Below are positions 1 to 64,000 of a stretch of 64,000 bases of DNA, one piece after another. Position 1 is the first letter of the stretch, and every line of letters starts with the position of its first letter. Source of the DNA: Euglena gracilis (taxonomy: Eukaryota > Euglenida > Euglenophyceae > Euglenales); contig CP154955.1 in NCBI GenBank assembly GCA_039621445.1, positions 13,529,000-13,592,999 on the forward strand, in the 5' to 3' direction. Both the position numbers and the translations under genes were made by a program. A model generated the notes under the pieces. It was not told where the DNA came from, did not search any database, and saw only the letters and a program-made list of their open reading frames with translations.

Positions 1-2460
1 GCGAAATTTTGTACTCTTTTTGAAGCCCCACTTTGAGACCAATCTGTCCGGAGCGGTGCTGTAGGGAACTAACCAGGCGCACAGGTTTGGGGGGTTTGAG
101 GGCGAACGCAGGATTTTCCCCCTGCTTCTTAGGATTTTTGATTAAGGGGGAGGAGAGGGGTCTCACACATGAGTGTGTATCAGCATGTGTATTGATGTAT
201 TGGATGCACTGCAATCTGATTCGTTGTGGTATCTGGACATCTCAAAGGTTGAATGACACTTAATCTGTCTTTCTTTTGTATTTGAGCCTTTTTTGGAGGG
301 TTGACCCAGTCAGTACAAGCACTTTTGCAACTGAAGATAACTTGGACAACTGCGGATAGCTCCGGAAACCTCCAGATAAAACGGATGAGACGTTCGCCCT
401 CCAACTGCGGATAAGCACCGTAAGCACCCTTTTCTGATGCATCCGTGAAAAATACCGTTTTGTGCCAGCTCCTGTTTCAGTGTGTGTCCATCCATTTGGT
501 GTATTTATCCATTTCTCAAATGCCGCCAGAAGCAGAAATGATGGGCACACATCCCCATGTTATGACTGTTCAAATTTCTGGTCAATTCCAGCAAATACCT
601 CTAAACAGGGCAGTCCTCAAGGGACGGGAAAGTTTTTTTTTCCCCTTGAGGACCCCCCCCCCCTTGGGCCAAAGGGCCGGCCAAAGGACCGGACTGGGGC
701 TTGAACAGGGTCGAAAATCAAAAAATCGAAAAACACATTTTTGACGTTTTGGGTGGATGGGCGATGATCCAAGGATGAGAGGAATCAATTCTTTCCCCTA
801 TGTCGACCTGTTCTTGCCAAAAAGACGCCAAATTTCCTTGCCCATTTTTCCTGTGGATTTTGCATCGAATGTGCTGGGACATCCAAGTTTTTTTTTTTAT
901 TTCCTTAAGGACCGCCCTGCCTCCATCACAGCCCCCCAACCTTGGTCTAGCTCCATCCATCAAAAAGTTGTGAAGGTAAAAATGTTTCAGAAAATTTTGT
1001 TTTTCATCGACCCAGCCCAGCCCAGCCCCCTCCAGCCCCGGACCCCCCTATCCAGCCGGATCCAGCCGGAGGCTGGACCCCGGGGGGGGGGGTCCTTAAG
1101 AAATCCCCTGTTCACACCCGTAGGCACTAATCCTGCCGGCACACTGGAATAAGTACAACTGGGGTCATAACGGCAGGGAGGGGGGAAATATGCACCGTGC
1201 AGATTTTGCATTTTTTTTGCAGTGTTTCTGAGGGAAAGAACTGTTGCAGTCTTTCGCAGTCCATTTCTTTGATGCAATGAAGAATCGGATGAAGAGTGAT
1301 TTTGGTGTTGCCTAATAGTCCCTCCCCCTGGCTCCTTTCGCCCAAACTTAAGCAACAGATGCTTTTCACATCATCATCAATCAATGGAATAACACCATCC
1401 AGTTCGCTTGCCATTGCCTGAATGCTATTGACTATTTGTTTGCCAGCATAGGCATTGTGTACCAGGCACAACCCCGGCTCTGTGGAAGATAGCTCAACTG
1501 TAATCTGAACTCTGGGCACAGTCACATAAGGATTTTGGCAGAGCTGAGGGAAATTTGGGATCACAGTCACACGCGATCACGTGACCTCCTTTCCACACGC
1601 GGCATTTTGTTTCTGCTTCTATTTGTCTGAGGAAGATTACAGAAGACAAAAAGCTTTACAAGAACATTGTAGCCACAATATTCTGCAATTGAAATGCATG
1701 CCACAAGAGTTTAGAGGCTGGCATTCAAACACATGCTTTGTTTTGTGGGTAACATATTCAAGTGGGAAAAACCATGTTCGGGGCAGTAAAGACGGGCAAT
1801 TTTGCAATATTTCTCCCACAAAACAGCATTGTAGTGCACGAAACACCATAAACAGTGTAATTTGACTAACTATTTCCATTTTTGCTGTTGTGATCTTCAA
1901 AACTGTGCAACAAATGCCAAGCGTGAATTGGGGTTGGTCAATGCAAATTACATTGATTTGGATATTCACACTATTTCGGCTTGTTTAATGTGATTTTTTG
2001 TTGAAGTGCAGTTTTTTTTTGCAGTTTTTTTTTGCAGTTTTTTTTGCATTGTAGTTTTTGAATGACCCGTGTGCAGTTTTTCCCCCTCCCTGATAACGGT
2101 CACCCCCACTGATACTGATTCTGGTGCTGGTATTAGTGCTGGTAATCCCACTGATGCTACAAATGCTGTTGCTAATGCTGATGATAGGCAATACTTTTCG
2201 ATGAACATGGGAATGACAATATGAGTGATAGTGATAATGACAATGATAACAGCAGCAGCAGCAGCCAACACCGATGCCATCGCAATGCACGGGAAGGTTT
2301 CACCCCTGTTTGGCTTTTGCCTCCCTCGGAAGTTTCGTCTTCGCGTCTGTACCGGCCGACTTGCCACGCTGAACATTCCACTAGCAGATGGAAGAGGCTG
2401 ATGGAAGAGGCGGGGCTCCCCAATGTGGCTGGGGCTGGAGTCAGGTGCGTGACCGGCACC
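1..2460. other. Upstream non-coding stretch, no gene recognised
   Basis: No reading frame here resembles a known protein. It holds hairpin modules with long C and G runs (645-665, 1075-1105), three copies of a GCAGTTTTTTTT-like word (2008-2050), and a run of imperfect triplets at 2100-2290. The open frame from 2221 runs in frame into the first transporter exon, but its upstream part is low-complexity Ser/Asp-rich and may be leader sequence. No promoter or spliced-leader acceptor could be identified. Confidence 0.5.
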
Positions 2461-58821
<56,361 letters not shown>

Positions 58822-58959
58822 TTTTAGCTGAACCCATACTTCAGATAAGCCCCATTTTTGCATTTTTACTTGCTCAGCATCTGAACTCCACAAGAAAACT
58901 GGTGAATCAGGATTCAAGGCAGCCTTCTGGTTGAGGGTTTGCATACCCCCTCCCCTCTG

Positions 58960-59100
58960 GGGGGGGGGGGCTGGACTGTAGCTAGTCCAAATTTGGCTAG
59001 TGGAAATCCTTGTGGACCCTCCCGTGGGGGGGGGTTCGCTAGCAGGGTCAGTTAGTGAAAAGTTTTCCCAGTAACCGACGTGAAGCACCAAATTTTTTTC
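58960..59100 (+). repeat. Dispersed repeat K, copy 2
   Basis: GGCTGGACTGTAGCTAGTCC, AGTGGAAATCCTTGTGGACC, CGCTAGCAGGGTCAGTTAGT, CAGTAACCGACGTGAAGCAC. Confidence 0.7.
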
Positions 59101-59997
59101 TGGACCCCAAAAACTTTTAAAAAATGCCCATTTTTTGGCGTTTTTGGATTGTTTTGGAACAAAATCAGCACCCAAAAACCTCATTTCCACCTCGGCGCAC
59201 AGCGCTGGAGGATTTTTTTCCTACCGAAAGGATGGCAAACTGGTACTCGGGTTCGTGGGGGTACCCCGGGAATCAGGCTTAATGACCCGGGGGGGGGGGC
59301 TCCACTGGCTAGCCATTTTGGTAGACACTGGATAAAAAGCCACTAGCTCGACCCCCTGGGGGGGTCTGGGGTTCCCTTTGACTCTGGTGGGTAATTACAG
59401 TATTAGTGTGAGGTTGCCGAATAAAACCAACTTTTAGATAATCCGTTCTCTGCCGATTAAAAAATTGGACCAAAGGTTTATGACATTGCTTTGTGCCACT
59501 GTGCCAATTTGCCCTGCTTCCAAGGCCCCAGATCCTTGACGTCTGCTCTATTCTTGTTTAACAGAATACCATAAGGCAGGGTGGGCAGAAGGTCTTCCTG
59601 GCTTCCTGCCAGACAGTGCAGAATCGGGACTGTTAGCCTGTAGCAGGACAAATACGCTGCCTGTACTCGCTCTTCGCTGCCCCACAACTCTGTTCGTTAG
59701 ACATTGCGGTTGGTGCAATTGAACCTGCTTGACGCTTGCCTGTATTCCCCCTGGGTTGAAAGGTGGCTGAGCCTCATTTGCAATACTTTTAAACATTCGC
59801 ATATCCCTGAACATTGAATCTGGTGCCAATCAATGTGTTTTTCGAAGCGCTGAAAGAATTCCGCAGGATTTAGAGGACTGCAATGATTCCAAATATTCAC
59901 AATGTACTGACAAGAGAGTGGATTTTCAAAGCGAAAATTTGATTGGTGGCACGGAAGACCCTATGCGTCGGAAGACTTCATGGGTTTGTTGTTGCAA

Positions 59998-60120
59998 GCG
60001 TTGTTGTTGTTGTTGTTGTTGTTGTTGCTGTTGCTGCTGCTGCTGCTGTTGTTGTTGTTGTTTTTATTGTTGTTGTAATTGTTGTTGTTGCTGTTGCTGT
60101 TGCTGCTGTTGTTGTTGTAT
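59998..60120. repeat. GTT/GCT triplet tract
   Basis: TGT/TGC triplets; open frames there (poly-Cys, poly-Val, poly-Asn) are artefacts. Confidence 0.95.
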
Positions 60121-61917
60121 TTTTCATCTCCCCCCTTTGTATTCCTGGAGTACTGGCATGCCTTGGGCAAAGGGGGGGGGCAACGTACAGTCCCTGGGCG
60201 TAAATTTCCCCTCCCCCTAGGGAGGGTTTTTTGGGCTCTTGACCAGGGGGGGAAAATTTTCGGCCGTTTCGGGCACTTTGTCCCGTCCCTTCTATTCTTT
60301 GAAGCCATGAAGCCGACCGGGATTCGGAATTCATTTGCCGTATGTTGTGGGGTTGTTATGGTATATTCCCGAACACCTCTGTTCAGGGCGGTGGGTCTTA
60401 TTGATAGATACATGCCGGGGATGGTTCAATGGACAAAAAAACCCAAAAGATGCCAAGTCCTCGACCCAGGGGCCATGCAAGTGGTTAAGCTGTGCTGCCC
60501 TTGCATATACAAAAAAAAAGTCCCAACCCACCTGCCTTAGCTGTTCCTCTGGGGCTGAAGGGGGGGGGAAAGTTTTCGCCCGTTTCGGAGCCTTTTGCAA
60601 AACCAGGAAAATTCCCAAATTTCAGGGGGGGGAAAATTTTCGGGGGGGGACAATTTACGCCTAGGGACTGTAGTGGTGTGTTCCCATGTGACCGCTGAGC
60701 TCCGGGAGTCTGTCTCACGTGTCAGGTGGCAACTGGTGTGCATCCGAGGCACACCCAAATGCATGAACCCTAAAAGGCACAGCATTCCGCCACTTCATTT
60801 CTCGCTGCCTGCGGGTGCCATGCGTCATATTTCTTCTCCGCAGGTCGAGAGTGGTTGCCTGTTGTTGAACCCCCTGGGGCTCCGATGGAAACCGTGTTCG
60901 ACCCCTTCACCGATGGCGGTGACGTCCCAGACCCCCGGCTCGTCACCCCTGAACCCACGCCCTGCTACAGTGCGGACGATGTTCAGCCCGATGGTACTCG
61001 GCCACGCCATCAGAGGATGCACGTGCACTGTAGAATGGCCAGTGAACCCGGCGGACTGCGCAATCGAAATTCCCCCCCCCCCCTCACCGATAACCCCCCT
61101 TTTAACGTCCTGCATTTTACTGTATCCACTCCGTTATTTCCCGCACTCCATTATTTCCCGCATCCTGCATCTTCTCTCAGGTTTGAGCCGATCGTCTTTG
61201 ACTGCTTGATCGATCATCCTCGACTCTTGTCACAAACCACAAACAGTAAAACCGACCCCAAAATTCGACTTTCGATGGCTTTGGTGCTAATAGTCCCTCT
61301 CAAGCTCAAGGTCCAGCTGCATTCCTTGCCCAAAACTTTCCTTTTGGGGTTACCGAGAAACACAGGCATCCCATGCCACATCCAGGGCACCCATAACTGC
61401 CCCAGCCATCAGCATACAAACCGGCATACCAATTTGGCACACCAATAGCATTCCAGCGGACGAAGAGGCTGGTGCGGCGAATTTGTTGCGGGCACTGGGC
61501 CCAGGGCTGCGCAGTGCCGAGCTAACATTTGAACGTGAATCCTTGATCATTCGTTCCACAAAAATACTGGAAGGTTTTGCTGAAGTTTTCCATTTTCTCC
61601 AGTGTGTTGTATTGGTGGGGCAATCTCGGAGGGGGGTCGGGTTTGTTTGGTGATCATTTTTTTCCCTGTCTTATCTGCCCCCTTTGAGATTTTGCCAACG
61701 TATATCATAACATCCCCATGGGGCTTCCATTCCAGGGGGGATTCCTCCAGAGTTTCCCAGAGCCATATCCAGTCATGCCTCCCCCCCCCCCCCCGGGAGG
61801 CTCAGGGGACCCACTTTTGGGGTGAATTCTGGGATACAAAAGATTCGTCCTGACCTTCCCATGGTTGGGGGTTAGGACAGACCCCCCACGGGCCACCAAA
61901 CTTTTAAAAAAAAAGCT

Positions 61918-61966
61918 CCACATCCAACGCACACTGATAATGTCGAAGGTCTTCGTCAGCTCCACC
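61918..61966. repeat. Dispersed repeat I, copy 3 (end only)
   Basis: CATCCAACGCACACTGATAA, AAGGTCTTCGTCAGCTCCAC, close to 32244-32292. Confidence 0.6.
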
Positions 61967-62009
61967 GGACCCACAAATAGTCCTTGCTCCCGCCCTCCGG
62001 GGCTGGCGG

Positions 62010-62121
62010 GGCCGCCCTCGTCGTGTCGTCGTACTCCAACCCCGGCCGCCCCACTGCTGCGTGGTCCGACGAGAGCGGGCACTCTGTGCGCTGCCTCGTG
62101 GACGGCCACCCCGCGGACGAC
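62010..62121 (+). CDS. Gene 2 exon 1 (partial 5'): paralogue of gene 1 exon 1
   Basis: VVSSYSNPGRPTAAWSDESG aligns with VSSYYNPLCHPGPAWSDGGD of gene 1, and both run into an acidic end (PADD). No ATG lies at the aligned position (GTC replaces it), so the start is upstream. CAGCTCC (61952-61958) could pair with GGGGCTG (61999-62005), but the ATG at 61938 sits inside a dispersed repeat. The next intron (62122-63015) starts ACCCTGGCGGGC and ends GCCCGTACCTGATGAC; its ends pair. Confidence 0.6.
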
Positions 62122-62683
62122 ACCCTGGCGGGCCACCACGAGGACGCCCGGGGCCCCTTTCCGGCCTGTTTTGTGGACCATGCCCCCCCCCCCCCAAAGA
62201 AGGTCCCCCATCACCGGCCAAAGGCTGGCCCTTTGGCCGAACCCCCCTCCATACAAGACCCCCCATTCAAGACCCCCCCCTCTGGGGTTAACGCTGATGG
62301 GGGGTAGGAGGGGAATTGTCTCACACGGTGTATGACGTGTTTTTCGATACGTGTGTTTTCAAGTTTGGTGGCCAGCAAAACGTTGCATTTAAATTTATGT
62401 GAATTCAAAACCCTGACCATGGCACAAACACAGAGATGAGGTTGATTACCACAAGGCTGCTGTCAGTCTGTGCACACAAGTGTGGCCTTGACGTATGTGG
62501 CATGGTCCAGCACACATCACACGGGGGGGGGGGCGTGGCTGCCAACTATTCCCCTCATTGTCCTCCAGATCTGGCTCCTTATTAAAGTCGCACCCCCAGG
62601 GTTGGGTGATATGGGCAGGTCGGGGGGTACAACATTTTCGACACCCGGTTTGGCTTTTGAAGTGCACCCTCCCCCGGCCGAAG

Positions 62684-62765
62684 GTGCTGGGTGACAACAA
62701 TGGCCACTTTCAAGGGAAATTCACCTGAGTTGGCAGGCACCAGGACCCAAAATGACCCCCATGGG
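62684..62765 (+). repeat. Dispersed repeat F, copy 4 (short)
   Basis: GAAGGTGCTGGG, ATGGCCACTTTCAAGGGAAA, GGCAGGCACCAGGACCC; the right part is replaced by the 22-bp palindromic array. Confidence 0.5.
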
Positions 62766-62938
62766 GAGGTGTGTGGGTGCAAACCCACAGGTGTGTGGGT
62801 GCAAACCCACAGGTGTGTGGGTACAGGTGTGTGGGTGCAAACCCACAGGTGTGTGGGTGCAAACCCACAGGTGTGTGGGTGCAAACCCACAGGTGTGTGG
62901 GTGCAAACCCACAGGTGTGTGGGTGCAAACCCACACAC
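62766..62938. repeat. 22-bp palindromic tandem array
   Basis: Seven to eight units, each containing the inverted repeat GTGGGTGCAAACCCAC followed by AGGTGT. One unit is shortened (GGTACAGG). Confidence 0.93.
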
Positions 62939-63015
62939 CCCCCTCCCCCCCGGGGGTTTGGTTAAAAAGAAGCCTGCCCCGGATGCCCCCGGAAAGGAAG
63001 CCCGTACCTGATGAC

Positions 63016-63185
63016 TCCGACGACGACGACGCGATCGACCCGGCCTCTCGGCTGCTCGGCAAGGACTTCACGCAGCTGCTGAAGTCGGTGGTGCAGGCGG
63101 CCGGCCGGAACAAGCATCCCGGTGTGATGGTGACGTTCGACGGGCTGGACCTGCGGCCTCCGGTCGACGGGGCGAGGGCCCGCCG
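63016..63185 (+). CDS. Gene 2 exon 2: fused equivalent of gene 1 exons 2 and 3
   Basis: [20 protein letters not shown], then LLKSVVQAAGRNKHPGVMVT and FDGLDLRPPVDGA. It spans gene 1 exons 2 and 3 without interruption, so gene 2 lacks the 1.3-kb intron at that place. The 3' border is near 63185. The intron to 63927 holds no recognised coding; its last part is T-rich (63.72-63.83 kb). Confidence 0.85.
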
Positions 63186-63722
63186 TGTGTGCGGGGGGGG
63201 GGGGGGGCAACTCTCAGGCCAGTTTCTTTGATGTCCACGAATTCTGGACATTCCCTCCGGTGTGCACGTGTACATTGCGCAAAAGACACGTGATAGCAGC
63301 AAGATCGCTTTCACAAGGCTTGTCAATGGTGAAGCTAATCTTGGTCGTTTCTTTGACATTTCCTTTTCCTTTCTTAATGTTCCTAATGAGTCCTTGTGTT
63401 CAAACAGATGTGGTCCCCTTCTGCTTCAAATCCGCATCTCAAATGCCAATATGCAAGTGGTAGCCTGCAGTGGGTGCCTGCATGTTTTCCCGTGTGTTGC
63501 GCACTCTTGGTATTGTAGTTTGGTGGCTGAGGTGTGCTGGCACAGTTTGACACCGTTGACCTCTTAGTAGGGAGCCTTGCATGCGTCCATGACATGCGCA
63601 ACCGATGTCGTCTGGTGCCGAAAGATGGCGCGTGGCTTGCGAGGTCTTTGCCAGCCAACTCAGAGGTTGCGTGCGAGCCCATTCTCTTTTCCAGCTCCGG
63701 TCAAGGTGCAGTCGGGTCACGA

Positions 63723-63840
63723 AGTTTTTTATTTGTATTTTTTTATTTTTATTTTTTTTTACTTTTATTTATGCTTTTTTTATTTTTATTTTTATTATTT
63801 ATTTTTTTATTATTGATTTATTTATTATTTTTTTTCTTCA
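63723..63840. repeat. T-rich tract
   Basis: TTTTTATTTTTATTT words. Confidence 0.85.
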
Positions 63841-63927
63841 AAAGACTGGTCACTTTCGGGGGGGGTTCCACACGAGCCCAACCACACTGTGCCAGTTGCA
63901 GCGGGGTGGTTGCCGCATTCGCCCATG

Positions 63928-64000
63928 TCGGCCCCTCCGGGCGGTGCGCGGGGCGCTGCTGCGGTGCGTGCCGTGGCTGCGGCCGACGTTGTACCCCCGG
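63928..64000 (+). CDS. Gene 2 exon 3 (cut by window end): paralogue of gene 1 exon 4
   Basis: RPLRAVRGALLRCVPWLRPT, then LYPR, nearly identical to gene 1 exon 4, beginning at the same base (TCGGCCCC). The exon continues beyond the window; NBD1 should follow. Confidence 0.88.

Larger units (their letters stand above)
58822..62009. other. Interval between the tandem transporter genes
   Basis: No recognised gene. Contents: a repeat K copy (58960-59100), plain sequence at 59.4-59.95 kb with a minus-strand open frame of 69 codons of unknown nature, a GTT/GCT tract, C/G-run hairpins (60.16-60.67 kb), and two GC-rich open patches. One is 60870-61060. The other is 61296-61656, open without ATG, including ADEEAGAANLLRALGPGLRS. 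I do not know whether these patches are exons. Confidence 0.4.

Noticed and set aside
61938-61960. ATG at 61938 as the certain start of gene 2
   Set aside because: The same sequence occurs in a dispersed repeat at 32250-32292, and joining it needs an off-consensus border.
62766-62938. CRISPR-like array of 22-bp units
   Set aside because: Units are directly adjacent with no variable spacers, and the context is eukaryotic.

Overview
This window looks like nuclear DNA of a euglenid (Euglena-like) protist. Two things point there. First, GC-rich coding blocks of about 30-185 nt are scattered among much larger non-coding stretches. Second, most of those stretches do not begin with GT and end with AG. 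They have the layout described for euglenid nonconventional introns: CAG at about +4 to +6, CTG at -8 to -6 or -9 to -7, and the two intron ends can pair. I had no search tool, so the organism is an inference.

Nearly the whole window is one plus-strand gene (gene 1, about 2.46 to at least 53.8 kb, probably to 57-59 kb). It encodes a full-size ABCG/PDR-type ABC transporter with the order NBD1-TMD1-NBD2-TMD2. I traced 34 exons (2461-53804). Their summed length is 3,294 nt, exactly 1,098 codons, with every phase joining. Most junctions restore the length expected from other PDR proteins. At least one transmembrane exon, and probably others, between 53.8 and 58.8 kb are only tentatively placed. 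The two ATP sites are asymmetric: NBD1 has Walker B LLLDN, a changed signature LTDGQ and no H-loop histidine. NBD2 has Walker A GKNGSGKT, Walker B LLLDD and an intact HQPS H-loop, but a lost signature.

A second, tandem copy (gene 2) starts near 62.0 kb and runs off the right edge. Its first exons align with those of gene 1, but it lacks one intron that gene 1 has.

The introns (about 94% of the gene) are filled with simple-sequence arrays: CCATA-type pentamers 9.1-10.5 kb, ACAT/GCAT tetramers 15.8-17.3 kb, TA, GT, GGGTGT, CAT and GTT tracts. They also hold many C-run/G-run hairpin modules and several dispersed repeat families. Two copies of a long foldback element, in opposite orientation, sit in AT-rich simple-sequence tracts (4.8-5.1 and 37.2-37.6 kb). 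I see no rRNA, tRNA, CRISPR, bacterial operon or autonomous transposase/reverse transcriptase. One run of 13 Ns lies at 53616-53628.
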